Assembly: GCA_027036015.1 (NCBI GenBank)
Contig: JALVTH010000051.1
Span: forward strand, 1-64,000
Direction of reading: 5' to 3'
Length of the DNA: 64,000 nt
Source of the DNA: Campylobacteraceae bacterium
GTDB lineage: Bacteria > Campylobacterota > Campylobacteria > Campylobacterales > Sulfurovaceae
Every line of letters starts with the position of its first letter. Position 1 is the first letter of the stretch. Below the pieces are notes generated by a model. That model was not told where the DNA came from, made no database searches, and saw only the letters and a program-made list of their open reading frames with translations. Of this stretch, positions 9,425 to 19,415 are shown in pieces. Made by a program: the position numbers and the translations under genes.

Positions 9425-9694
9425 CTAAAATACATAATCAATATCTTCATGATCTCCAAACTCTTGATATAATCTATCTCGCTCTTGTTTAGAATCAACT
9501 TCACAATGGGCTTGATAGCTATGAAATTTTCCATTTTTTGAAGTTTTACTAAATTTACAGCTATGAATTTTATCGCCTATTACTTTTTTAATAGCTTGCT
9601 CAATTTTTTCTTTATCTCTTCCAATAACTGTAAAGCCCCATTTTGTTGGATAAGAAATTTTTGCTTTTTTGTTTGAATTTTTATCTAAAATCAT
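9425..9694 (-). CDS. HP0495/DUF493 family protein
   Basis: 89 aa; YPTKWGFTVIGRD...YQAHCEVDSKQERDRLYQEF. Confidence 0.75.
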   Translation of the reverse strand: MILDKNSNKKAKISYPTKWGFTVIGRDKEKIEQAIKKVIGDKIHSCKFSKTSKNGKFHSYQAHCEVDSKQERDRLYQEFGDHEDIDYVF

Positions 9695-9696
9695 TT

Positions 9697-10170
9697 TTAC
9701 CTCCTTTTAAAATCTCCACTTTTCCCACCACTTTTCTCTTCTAAGAGTATTGGACCAATTTCCATTGATTTATCAATTGCTTTGACCATATCATAAATTG
9801 TAAGTAACCCAATTGAAACTGCTGTGAGAGCTTCCATTTCTACTCCTGTTTTTCCTTTTAATGTAACTGTTGCATAGAGTTTAAATCCAGGTAAATTTGG
9901 AAGCTCTTTAATATCTATTTTAACAGAACTAATCATTAATGGATGACACATAGGTATCAAATCGCTCGTTTTTTTTGCTCCCATAATAGCAGCTATGACT
10001 GCCGTTTGTAAAACCGGTCCTTTTTTAGCTCTTTTTTCAAGAACAGCCCAAAATGCTTCTTTTGATATTTTTATTACACCACTTGCTGTAGCAATACGCA
10101 AAGTATCATTTTTGTTTGAGACGTCTACCATTTTTGGATTGTTAGATTCATCTATATGGGTTAAATTCAT
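9697..10170 (-). CDS. moaC: Cyclic pyranopterin monophosphate synthase
   Basis: [35 protein letters not shown] motifs. Confidence 0.95.
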   Translation of the reverse strand: MNLTHIDESNNPKMVDVSNKNDTLRIATASGVIKISKEAFWAVLEKRAKKGPVLQTAVIAAIMGAKKTSDLIPMCHPLMISSVKIDIKELPNLPGFKLYATVTLKGKTGVEMEALTAVSIGLLTIYDMVKAIDKSMEIGPILLEEKSGGKSGDFKRR

Positions 10171-10291
10171 CGTTTTCCTTTTGTAAAGCTTTTTTATAAC
10201 CATTTACTATATTAACTAATTTTTAGCTAATTGTAACATATTAAATTTATTTTTTAAGTTTTTTTATATATAATAAAGTTATATGAGTAGC

Positions 10292-10322
10292 TTATTATTA
10301 GTATAACTTATACTAATAATAA
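10292..10322. promoter_or_regulatory. 31-bp perfect palindrome upstream of ccoG
   Basis: TTATTATTAGTATAAcTTATACTAATAATAA. Confidence 0.6.
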
Positions 10323-10353
10323 CTCATTAAAATTACTCTTTAAGGATAAAATC

Positions 10354-11775
10354 ATGGCCTCAAAACCAGAATATCTCAAAAATTGGATTCCCTATCGTAA
10401 CAAACGTATTATGATGTATATTGCAATTACGATATTTGCTTTGGTGATTCCTTGGGTAACTATTCATGGAAATCACTTTTTTTTACTTAACTTTGATAAA
10501 AAACAACTACATTTTCTCTTTGTTCGATTTGATATGCAAGAGCTCTACATTATGCCATTTTTACTTATGCTTTTATTTATTGGAATTTTTGCTTTAACTG
10601 CTTTTGGAGGAAGGGTATGGTGTGGATGGGCTTGTCCTCAAACAATTTTTAGAGTTCTTTATCGAGACTTTTTAGAGACAAAACTTCTTAAAATTAGAAA
10701 AAGTGTGAAAAATAAACAAAAAGAGCCAGATTGGTCTGATCCAAAAAATAAAGTAAAAGAAGCAATTGCCATTTTAATTTGGGCTGTTTTAGCTTTTATT
10801 GCAGCAGCTGACTTTTTATGGTTTTTTGTTCCACCAGAAACTTTTTTTGAATACATTAAAGATCCAGCAAACCACACAATTTTAATGGGCTTTTGGATTG
10901 GTATTGCACTCTTTTTAATTGCAGATATTGTATTTATTAAAGAAAACTTTTGTATCTATATTTGTCCATATAGCCGTGTTCAATCAGTTCTTTTTGATGA
11001 AGACACACTCATTGCAGTATATGATCCAATTAGAGGTGGTAAAATTTATGAAGGCGAAGGAAATGAACGCCATAAAGTAGTAAAAAATCAAAAAGAACTT
11101 AGAACCAAAGAACCTGATTCTGAATGCACAATGTGTGAAAGCTGTGTTCGAGTTTGTCCAACGCATATTGACATTAGAAAAGGGCTTCAACTTGAATGTA
11201 TCAACTGCTTAGAGTGTGTTGATGCTTGTACAGTAGTTATGGGGAATTTAGGAAAACCTAGTCTTGTTCAATGGTCAAGTGAGAGAGAAAAAGAAAAACA
11301 TGCTGGAAAAACACGCTATTTTAGACCAAAAATTATTGGATATATTGGGGTTTTATCAATTGTTATGGCAATGCTTTTTATTATGGGAAGCAAAAAAGAA
11401 GGAATGCTTTTAAATATCGATAGAACTACAAGACTATATAAAATCTATCCAGATGGAAAAGTTGAAAATGATTATATCTTCCTTTTTGAAAATACTGATG
11501 AGAAAAAACATACTTATTACTTTAGTGTCAACAATAAAAATATCGAAATTGTTCGCCCAAGTAAACCATTTGAAATTGCACCACATTATAAAAAGAAAAA
11601 AGTTGTTGTGCTTAGAGCTAAAACACCACTTGCAAATAGCGCAAATAAAGATGTCTCAATTCCTATTATTGTAAATGCATATGCAACTGATAATAAAAAA
11701 GATATTAATATCTTTAGAAAAACTGTCTTTATTTACCCTTCTCAAAAACATCTAAAAGAAAAAATGAAAAAATAA
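10354..11775 (+). CDS. ccoG: Cytochrome c oxidase accessory protein CcoG (4Fe-4S)
   Basis: RVWCGWACPQTIFR, CTMCESCVRVCPTHIDIRKGLQLECINCLECVDAC. Confidence 0.93.
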   Translation: MASKPEYLKNWIPYRNKRIMMYIAITIFALVIPWVTIHGNHFFLLNFDKKQLHFLFVRFDMQELYIMPFLLMLLFIGIFALTAFGGRVWCGWACPQTIFRVLYRDFLETKLLKIRKSVKNKQKEPDWSDPKNKVKEAIAILIWAVLAFIAAADFLWFFVPPETFFEYIKDPANHTILMGFWIGIALFLIADIVFIKENFCIYICPYSRVQSVLFDEDTLIAVYDPIRGGKIYEGEGNERHKVVKNQKELRTKEPDSECTMCESCVRVCPTHIDIRKGLQLECINCLECVDACTVVMGNLGKPSLVQWSSEREKEKHAGKTRYFRPKIIGYIGVLSIVMAMLFIMGSKKEGMLLNIDRTTRLYKIYPDGKVENDYIFLFENTDEKKHTYYFSVNNKNIEIVRPSKPFEIAPHYKKKKVVVLRAKTPLANSANKDVSIPIIVNAYATDNKKDINIFRKTVFIYPSQKHLKEKMKK

Positions 11776-11798
11776 GAAAGGAACTCCTCCTTTCTTTT
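11775..11798 (+). terminator. Rho-independent terminator after ccoG
   Basis: AGAAAGGA-actcc-TCCTTTCT followed by TTT. Confidence 0.6.
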
Positions 11799-11950
11799 AA
11801 CTCCTCCTTTGGTTACTTTTTCACAAGTTTTTCTAATTTTTTACAGAATAGATTTTTTTTCATTTTAATTAAGAGTAATTTTATCCGATTTAGCTATAAT
11901 TTCTTTAATAACACTTTTGGTGTTACAAAAAATTAAAAAAAGGATAAGTA

Positions 11951-12475
11951 ATGGCAACAACAGTTACTTTTAAAAATGATACAGTATGTAATTTAACAGG
12001 AAATGAGATTAATGTTGGAGATAAAGCTCCAGAAGTAGTAGTAGTAAATTCAAATCCAATGCTTCAAGATGAAAAAATTGGTGGTGAAGGAAAAGTTCAA
12101 TTAGTTGTAGCAGTTCCTTCACTTGATACACCAGTTTGTGATGCTGAAACAAGAAGATTTAACGAAGAAGCTGCAAAACTTGAAGGTGTTGAAGTAATTA
12201 CAGTTTCTATGGATTTACCATTTGCAGCTGCAAGATGGTGTGGTGCTGCTGGAATTGAAAACATTAAAGTATGTAGTGATTTTAGAAACAAAGATTTTGG
12301 TAAAGCTTATGGTGTATTACTTGCTGATGGACCACTTGCTGGACTTTTAGCAAGAGTTATCTTTGTTATTGGTAAAGATGGTAAAGTAACATATAAGCAA
12401 GTAGTACCAGAAATCACTCAAGAGCCAAATTACGAAGAAGCTATTGAAGCTGCAAAAGAAGCTGCTAAAGCTTAA
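11951..12475 (+). CDS. tpx: Thiol peroxidase
   Basis: PSLDTPVCDAETRRFNEEA, MDLPFAAARWC. Confidence 0.94.
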   Translation: MATTVTFKNDTVCNLTGNEINVGDKAPEVVVVNSNPMLQDEKIGGEGKVQLVVAVPSLDTPVCDAETRRFNEEAAKLEGVEVITVSMDLPFAAARWCGAAGIENIKVCSDFRNKDFGKAYGVLLADGPLAGLLARVIFVIGKDGKVTYKQVVPEITQEPNYEEAIEAAKEAAKA

Positions 12476-12540
12476 TTTATCTTTGTTTTTTATCTCCCTT
12501 TCTTTAGGGAGTTGTAATAAAGCTTTTTTCATCTCTTCTT

Positions 12541-12558
12541 ACGCCTTTTGGCGTTTTT
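12541..12558 (+). terminator. Terminator after tpx
   Basis: ACGCC-TTTT-GGCGT followed by TTTT. Confidence 0.6.
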
Positions 12559-12583
12559 GAAAAAATTTGCTGCAATAATAGTT

Positions 12584-13121
12584 ATGAAAAGTTTTTTATT
12601 AATTATCACAAACTTAATAATCCTTGTTGCTAATAATATGATCGATAGATTTATTAAAGCAGCACAATCTCAAATTGGTGTAACAACAATAATAAAAGAT
12701 TTAAGTTATGTAAAAATTACATTTCATAGGTAAGATTGATAAAAAAGAGTTTTGCACAAATGCTGTAGTTAGAGCAGTTCGAAAAATAGGAATAAGATAA
12801 AAAAGCGCATTCAAACCGATTTAAAAATCTCTATTTTTCAAATAAAATTGATCCAAATATTAACCATCGACGCGTTAAAAATATTCAAGCCTATTTCAAA
12901 GTAAAAGAGTATCAAGTTAAAGATAAAAAGTTTTTATCCAAAGATTGTTGTATGGAAACTGCCACATAATTTAGATCATATGGAATTTGTTCAAGCTATC
13001 TCAATGCCAAAAATAAACCACTATGATTTATAATATTGGATATGGAGTAGAAGAAGATATACTCCATAAATTTAAAATTATAACTCACTTTCGACTTTTT
13101 AAAAAGATTAATAAACAATAA
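12584..13121 (+). pseudogene. DUF1287 (YijF-like) family pseudogene
   Basis: Frame-shifting fragments FIKAAQSQIGVTTI..., FCTNAVVRAVRK, KIDPNINHRRVKNIQAYFK, HNIGYGVEEDILHKFKIITHFR follow DUF1287 order but require several frame changes. Confidence 0.7.
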
Positions 13122-13833
13122 TATCCTTACTATACTCTTTTAAAAGTGAAACTGTAGTTTTTTCTTGTACCTCTTCTTTTGCTTTACGCCACGAGCCAAA
13201 ACTCTTTTTAAACTCTCTTTTAAAGGCTTTAAAATAATCATGAAACTTATCGCTTCCAAGCACACCAACAGCATATAAATTATCATCTTTATCAATTTCT
13301 AAAATAATATTAGCTAAAGGCTGAGGAGCTGGTCCTGAAACAACTTTGCCCCCTGCTTTTGGATCATACACACTCATATGAGCAGCACATAAAAAGACTC
13401 CCCCATTTTTAGCAGCCATCGATTTTTGTCCTCTTTTGACATAACTAAAAAAACTCTCATCTTTTGTTGGATGTGTTAAATTGTGTTGGCAAATTGCACT
13501 CACTGCAACAATAGAATTATTTTTTCCAACTCCACCTTTAAAAATATACTCCTGCCCTTTTTCATCTTTTAATTTTACATCTTTTTGCGTTGGCTCTCCT
13601 AAATCTACCAAAAGCACAGGTGTTCCTAAAAATGGATAAGCAAAAATATAATTGGTCTCTTTTTGCAAAGAGGAAGCCTTAATAGCTTTTCCTTTGCTAT
13701 CTACAAGTGCAACTTTATTATATGTTTTATAAAGTCTCCCATCTTCGGCTCTTAATGTTTGAGTAATTAAGGAAGGAGCAATAGCAACGCTAAGCCCTCC
13801 TCCTATTACTTTTAAAAATCCTCTTCTATCCAT
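13108..13833 (-). CDS. TAT-exported Rieske [2Fe-2S] protein
   Basis: MDRRGFLKVIGGG TAT signal; Rieske boxes AICQHNLTHP and CAAHMSVYDP. Confidence 0.85.
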   Translation of the reverse strand: MDRRGFLKVIGGGLSVAIAPSLITQTLRAEDGRLYKTYNKVALVDSKGKAIKASSLQKETNYIFAYPFLGTPVLLVDLGEPTQKDVKLKDEKGQEYIFKGGVGKNNSIVAVSAICQHNLTHPTKDESFFSYVKRGQKSMAAKNGGVFLCAAHMSVYDPKAGGKVVSGPAPQPLANIILEIDKDDNLYAVGVLGSDKFHDYFKAFKREFKKSFGSWRKAKEEVQEKTTVSLLKEYSKDIIVY

Positions 13834-13842
13834 CTTTTATCC

Positions 13843-15174
13843 TTAATCAAACATATCTCTATACATACCTTTTGCCCACTCTAATAAACCTTTTCCGGTA
13901 TGCAAGCCCATTTTACCTTGCCATTTTTCATTTAGTTTTACATTTGCAAAAGTAAAGACTTTGTTTGTTTTATCCCATTTATAATCAGCATCAACTGAAA
14001 TGGCTCGAATTGGATCAGTACTTACTGCTGAATAGCAAGTGGTATGAGGCGATTTCCATGTTGGTTTTTTTCCCTCAATTAAATTAGCAATAATTCTTGC
14101 AACTACATATCCTTCGCTATTTGCAGTATTTCCTGATTTACTAAAAGCCATAGGTCTAACATCACCACAGCAAAAGATATTTGGATCATCTTTTACCTGA
14201 TAGGTAAATGGGTCAATATTTGCCTCTTTTTTATTAATACCATCTTTTGCAATTCCAGCAATCTCAAGCAATTTGCTTCCTCTAACTCTTGGATAAAAGG
14301 CTGCATCAGCAAACTCATATACATCTCCAATTTCTGTTTCAACTTTTTTATTTTTTAAATCAAACTTTTCAATTTTTGCACTTGGAACATATTGGATATA
14401 ATCTTTATAAAGCTCATTAAATGCTGAATGAAATCCTTTTTTCTTAATTGTTATATCTGGATTTTCATCAAGCAAAATCACTTTACCCTTTATTTTATTC
14501 TTTTTAAAATAATCAGCAATTACACATGCTCTTTCATAAGGTGCTGGCAAACAGCGATAATTTCCACCAGGGACTGTTAAAATAAAATTTCCTTCTTCAA
14601 AATCTTCAAGTTTTTCTTTAATAACCTGATGTTCACTATGCGTCATAAATCCTGGAGGATAATTGGTTCGTAATTCATACTCCAGTTCAATATCACCTTT
14701 TGTCCATTGGCTATAATCATAATCAATCCCAGTTGCAACGACTAAATAATCATACTTTACATCACCATTTGTTGTTAAAACTACTTTATTTTTTCTATCG
14801 ATATTATATGCTGCTGCTTGAAAGAAAGTATACCCGTTATTTCTTGCTGCATCTAAATAACTATGGGTTAAAAATTCCAAATCTACTGCATCAACAAGCC
14901 AAAGGTTACTAATTGGACATGAAACAAAATGTGCTCTTTGTTCAATCAAAACAACATCACTATTTGGAGAATACTCTTTTAATCTTTTAGCAACAGACAA
15001 TCCAGCCCAACCACCTCCAATTATTACTACTCTTTTACCCTTACCATTTTTTGGAAGAAGGGCAAAATTAAAAGAACTTTTAGACTCTTTTGATTTCTTT
15101 TTTTCAGCTGCATTTGCAGTAGCAGAAGTTAATGCAGCTGCGGCAGCCAATTTAAAAAGTTCTCTTCTTTTCAT
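13843..15174 (-). CDS. TAT-exported FCSD/SQR-like FAD sulfide dehydrogenase family protein
   Basis: MKRRELFKLAAAAAL TAT signal, VVIIGGGWAGLSVAKRL dinucleotide fold, FVSCPISNLW, YRCLPAPYERAC, TCYSAVSTDPIRAISVDADY. Confidence 0.85.
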   Translation of the reverse strand: MKRRELFKLAAAAALTSATANAAEKKKSKESKSSFNFALLPKNGKGKRVVIIGGGWAGLSVAKRLKEYSPNSDVVLIEQRAHFVSCPISNLWLVDAVDLEFLTHSYLDAARNNGYTFFQAAAYNIDRKNKVVLTTNGDVKYDYLVVATGIDYDYSQWTKGDIELEYELRTNYPPGFMTHSEHQVIKEKLEDFEEGNFILTVPGGNYRCLPAPYERACVIADYFKKNKIKGKVILLDENPDITIKKKGFHSAFNELYKDYIQYVPSAKIEKFDLKNKKVETEIGDVYEFADAAFYPRVRGSKLLEIAGIAKDGINKKEANIDPFTYQVKDDPNIFCCGDVRPMAFSKSGNTANSEGYVVARIIANLIEGKKPTWKSPHTTCYSAVSTDPIRAISVDADYKWDKTNKVFTFANVKLNEKWQGKMGLHTGKGLLEWAKGMYRDMFD

Positions 15175-15325
15175 GGTTTTATCCTTTATTATTAGCACTA
15201 ATTATAAATCATAATAATTATACAGTATATATCTTTAAAAGCAAAAAAATCTTACAATTTTATCTTTATTTGTTTACTTTTGTAAAAAAAATACTCAAAA
15301 ATATTGATTTTATTTAATTATTTTA

Positions 15326-16168
15326 TTAAAAAAGTTTTATCTTAATAAACGATATAAGTTCAACGATACCCATAACAACAGCTCCCATTATAGAGGCAAC
15401 TAAAAACTCCATCACAATAGAAGGAATAGCAAGCTCTTTTGCCACATCTTTAAGCAACACAAAATGATGCATAAAAATTCCTCCAGCAACTAAAAGCATA
15501 GCAAATACCCCAACAACGCTTAATATTCGAATCAAAAACGGCAAGAGCCTTACCAAAAACATTCCAAATTTATACAAAATGCTTTTTTTACTATGCCCTT
15601 TTGCCAAAGCAAAACCCATATCATCAAGCCTTACAAAAAAAGCAACCAAAGAATACACCCCAATTGTTGCAGCAAAAGCAACAAAACTTACAACGATTGC
15701 TTGCTGCAAAATTGAAGCATCTTTTACCGCAGAAAAAGCGATTAAAACAATTTCTATCGATAAGATAAAATCGGTAACTATGGCTGATTTTATCTTTTCT
15801 TTCTCACTTAAATTCTTGGTTTGCTCTATTTCATGAGGGAAAAAATATTCCCAAAGTGCTTCAGCTCCTTCAAAGGAAAGATAGAGAGCTCCAAAAAGTA
15901 AGAGCCACTCTACAACTTTTGGCAAAAAATATGAAAGTGCCAAAATAAGAGGAATTAAAATAATTTTATTAACAAATGAGCCCTTTACAATTGCCCAAAG
16001 CACAGGAAGTTCTCTATTTGCTCCAAAATTTGATGCTTTTGCAGCATTCACAGCCAAATCGTCTCCCAAAACGCCAGCCGTATGCTTTGCTGCAGCTTTT
16101 GCCATATTTACCGTAGAATCCATAAGAGTTGAAATATCGTCTAAAAGTGCAAAAAATCCAAAAGCCAA
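15326..16168 (-). CDS. DUF808 (YedI-like) membrane protein
   Basis: FALLDDISTLMDSTVNMAKAAAKHTAGVLGDDLAVNA. Confidence 0.85.
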   Translation of the reverse strand: MAFGFFALLDDISTLMDSTVNMAKAAAKHTAGVLGDDLAVNAAKASNFGANRELPVLWAIVKGSFVNKIILIPLILALSYFLPKVVEWLLLFGALYLSFEGAEALWEYFFPHEIEQTKNLSEKEKIKSAIVTDFILSIEIVLIAFSAVKDASILQQAIVVSFVAFAATIGVYSLVAFFVRLDDMGFALAKGHSKKSILYKFGMFLVRLLPFLIRILSVVGVFAMLLVAGGIFMHHFVLLKDVAKELAIPSIVMEFLVASIMGAVVMGIVELISFIKIKLF

Positions 16169-16218
16169 AGCTCTATCCTTTAAATTTTTTTAGTATAATC
16201 ATAACAAAAAAGGTTTAA

Positions 16219-16773
16219 TTGATGGATTTTTCCACATTAGAGCAGTGGGGATACATTGCAATTGCGTTTTTCTCACTTGGTGGCTCTATGTTTATTGTTG
16301 CTGCTGCTGGAGTTTTTGCTTATATGGGGCATTTAAATTTAGCTATAGCACTTATTGTTGCTGCACTTTTTAATTTTTTAGGTGATAATATTTTATTTTT
16401 ACTTGGACGCTATCAAAAAAAAGAGATTATTAATTATTTAAAAAAACATCGCAGAAAAGTAGCTGCAACTACTCTTTTAATGCGAAAATATGGTGATTTT
16501 GTAGTATTTATTCAAAAATTTATCTATGGGGTTAAAACACTTATTCCTCTTATAATGGGACTTAGCAAATATGATATAAAAAAATTTATTTTTCTTAACT
16601 TTTTTGCCTCAATACTTTTTGTTGCAACAATTGGGCTTGGTAGTTACTTTTTTAGTGATTTTATTATTAAAGCTATTAAGTTTTTTCAAACTAACCCATA
16701 TTTAGCTCCAATTTTTCTTGGGCTAATACTTATTTTATTTTTAGGATACATTAAAAAAATTAGTAAAAAATGA
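16219..16773 (+). CDS. DedA family membrane protein
   Basis: GDNILFLLGRY...KYGDFVVFIQKFIYGVKTLIPLIMG. Confidence 0.85.
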   Translation: MMDFSTLEQWGYIAIAFFSLGGSMFIVAAAGVFAYMGHLNLAIALIVAALFNFLGDNILFLLGRYQKKEIINYLKKHRRKVAATTLLMRKYGDFVVFIQKFIYGVKTLIPLIMGLSKYDIKKFIFLNFFASILFVATIGLGSYFFSDFIIKAIKFFQTNPYLAPIFLGLILILFLGYIKKISKK

Positions 16774-17789
16774 AAAAGATACTCTTTTTTTTCTTTTTAA
16801 CTTTTACAATTTCTCTTTTTTTTGCTCTACAAAAAGCCTATGTTAAAGAATTTGTCCCATTTAACCTTAAACAAGCTCTTTTGCAAAAAGTAAACCAAAC
16901 AAGTTTAGAGCAAAAAATTAAAAAAGCCCTTTTAAATGATAATCCCAAAGAGGCAAAAGAGTATTTAGAGCTTGCCAAGTTTCTTCAAATTCCAATCGAT
17001 AATAATTTAACAAAACAAGTTACAAACGCAAATAGCACTTTTAATCTTTACAAAAGCAAAACAAAGCACTTTTTTCAAGGCTTTATAAGTGGCAAAGCAA
17101 GCGATAGTGCTTCGCTTGGTGGAGTAGTTGTAAGTGATTTTACGGTTATTGGAGATTTGCGCGATATATACCATGAAGGCAAAAAAATGAATGAAGGCAA
17201 AAAATATGATAAATTTACCCTCTATCTTTCCATTGTGGGCGTTGCACTCAGTATCAGCGCCCTTGCTTCGTTTGGTTCAAGCTTGGCGCTTAAGAGTGAA
17301 AGTTCTCTATTAAAAAATGCTTATAAAATGCATTTTTTAACAAAATCGTTTCAAAAAGAGATTATAAAAAGGCTTGAGCAATCTATTGACGCAAAAGCGA
17401 TAGAAAAACTCTCTTTTAACTCTTTAAACAGTGTAAAAAAAGATATTTTGCTTCTTAAAAAAAGCATCCATCCAAAACCAATGCAAACGCTTTTGCAAGA
17501 GCTGCACACCCTCCAAAAATATAGTGGAAGTTATGGAACATTACTCATTTTGCGAAATATAAAAAACGAAAAAGAGTTACAAAAAGCAATTAAACTCTCT
17601 AAAAAGTATAAAAAGCTTACACCAACCATTTTTAAAATTTTAGGGCGCGAGGCTTTAAGAAGCGGCAAATGGGTGCTTAAAAAGGCAAGCTATTATAGCT
17701 ACCTTTTTCTTGGTTTTATCGTTTTGCTTTTTGCAACTTTACTCTCTTTTATTACCCTTTTAAAAAAGAGTTATTCGCTTTTTTCTTGA
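16770..17789 (+). CDS. Membrane protein of unknown function
   Basis: ATGA overlap with dedA; N-terminal signal/TM and C-terminal TM. Confidence 0.7.
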   Translation: MKKILFFFFLTFTISLFFALQKAYVKEFVPFNLKQALLQKVNQTSLEQKIKKALLNDNPKEAKEYLELAKFLQIPIDNNLTKQVTNANSTFNLYKSKTKHFFQGFISGKASDSASLGGVVVSDFTVIGDLRDIYHEGKKMNEGKKYDKFTLYLSIVGVALSISALASFGSSLALKSESSLLKNAYKMHFLTKSFQKEIIKRLEQSIDAKAIEKLSFNSLNSVKKDILLLKKSIHPKPMQTLLQELHTLQKYSGSYGTLLILRNIKNEKELQKAIKLSKKYKKLTPTIFKILGREALRSGKWVLKKASYYSYLFLGFIVLLFATLLSFITLLKKSYSLFS

Positions 17790-18583
17790 GCACTAATTCG
17801 CTTTGGCTCTTTTTTGGCATATTTTTGCATATCTTTTGCGTCTAAATTAATCATTTTGCTTAAATCATCTTCTTTTTTCTCTTCTTCAAAAAAATGGGAT
17901 TCATTATCTAACGCGCTGTCATAGGTTTGAATATTTCCAATAATTGAGCCACCTTGCTCGGTTCTTATACCTTTTGTAATAATAGTTCCTTCAATAAATC
18001 CAGTATTTACAACTTCTAAAAGTTCAGAAGCAATCACTTTTCCTTTAACTTTTCCAACGATTTTAATCTTTTTACTTCGACACTCCTTTGCTTCAACTAT
18101 TCCATCTTTTGTAATCTCAATAGAATCAACAGATCGAATCGTTCCACTTACCTCCCCTCCCAAAAATGCTTTATTGCTATGAATAACGCCACTTAATTTC
18201 CCGCTTTTGGTAATTTCTGCAGCATTTGCATAAATCGTTCCTAAAAACTCACCTGAGACTTTTACATTTTTTGCTTTTATAACTCCTTCAACTTTGGCTC
18301 CTTTTTCAATAAAAACAGTATCGGCAATTTCAATCTCTCCATCAAAACTTCCACCAATAATTAATGAACCTTCCCCTTTAATATTGGCTTTAACCTTTAG
18401 TGCACTATTTAAGATTGAAACGTTGTGTGAAGGAGTTTTAATAACATCTTGTACACTCTCAACTTTTGGTTTTGGAGCTGGAGCTGGCTGGGCCATTTGT
18501 TCGTTAAACTCGTTGGCTGGAGATTTTTTTTCTTTTTTTCCAAAAAAGCCAATCACTTCACCCTCCTTTAGTAAAATAAGCAA
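17771..18583 (-). CDS. Bactofilin family protein
   Basis: Repeated beta-helix hydrophobic periodicity (INIKGEGSLIIGGSFDGEIE...). Confidence 0.8.
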   Translation of the reverse strand: MLILLKEGEVIGFFGKKEKKSPANEFNEQMAQPAPAPKPKVESVQDVIKTPSHNVSILNSALKVKANIKGEGSLIIGGSFDGEIEIADTVFIEKGAKVEGVIKAKNVKVSGEFLGTIYANAAEITKSGKLSGVIHSNKAFLGGEVSGTIRSVDSIEITKDGIVEAKECRSKKIKIVGKVKGKVIASELLEVVNTGFIEGTIITKGIRTEQGGSIIGNIQTYDSALDNESHFFEEEKKEDDLSKMINLDAKDMQKYAKKEPKRISAQEKSE

Positions 18584-18670
18584 AATAAATTTATATACAT
18601 AAATTGTATATTTTTAATATTATCACTAAGCTTTATTTAAAAGTTCATTAAAATTGAACTTTTTTTTATG

Positions 18671-19345
18671 TTAAATACTTACTTGTTCCTTTTTTGTATA
18701 GATTCTTTTAGGCTCCTTTTTGGGTGGGGTTTTGGACTCTAAAAAAAGACTCTTTTTTTCTTTTGTACTTTGTATTATACCTTGAAGCTTTGCCCCCAAA
18801 TCACAAATGAGTGAAGTTGAATTGATATTTGCGTTTGTAATGGAGTGCTTTTGCAAGTGTAAACTCTTTGTCTTTATTGCTTTAGCCTTTATGATACCAT
18901 TTGAAATGATACTTTGTGCTTTTATTTTATGTGCTTTAAGGTTGGCTTCTATTTCAATAAGAAGTTCTTCTTTAATTTCTAAATCCCCCTCTATTTGTCC
19001 ATTGACATAGCAATTGTTTGCTTCAATTTTTTTTGCTTTTATCAGTGCGCTTTTTCTCACTTCTAAAAGTTCGCACTTAACATCTCCTTGCACTTGCCCC
19101 TCAATCCTTAGTGCTTTGGCGTTAATACTTCCTTCAATAATTGCATCTTTACCAACGATTACGGTAGCTTTTGATTCTATGTTTCCTAATATTTGCCCTT
19201 TAATAATCATATTTGAACAGCTACTAATATCTCCATGTATTATGGTGCAACTATCAAAAAGATTTTGCTCTCCAGGAGTTGGAATAAGATATTTATTTAA
19301 GGAGAGTGAAGCTAAATCTATCTCTTTTTCACTAAAAAAGCCCAT
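18671..19345 (-). CDS. Bactofilin-like polymer-forming protein
   Basis: ISSCSNMIIKGQILGNIESKATVIVGKDAIIEGSINAKALRIEGQVQGDV periodicity. Confidence 0.75.
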   Translation of the reverse strand: MGFFSEKEIDLASLSLNKYLIPTPGEQNLFDSCTIIHGDISSCSNMIIKGQILGNIESKATVIVGKDAIIEGSINAKALRIEGQVQGDVKCELLEVRKSALIKAKKIEANNCYVNGQIEGDLEIKEELLIEIEANLKAHKIKAQSIISNGIIKAKAIKTKSLHLQKHSITNANINSTSLICDLGAKLQGIIQSTKEKKSLFLESKTPPKKEPKRIYTKKEQVSI

Positions 19346-19415
19346 CTTCGCTCCTTTCTTCTTTTTTATTCTACACGAAGATGAGCAGTAAAAAGATTTT
19401 TATTACAATTTGAAA

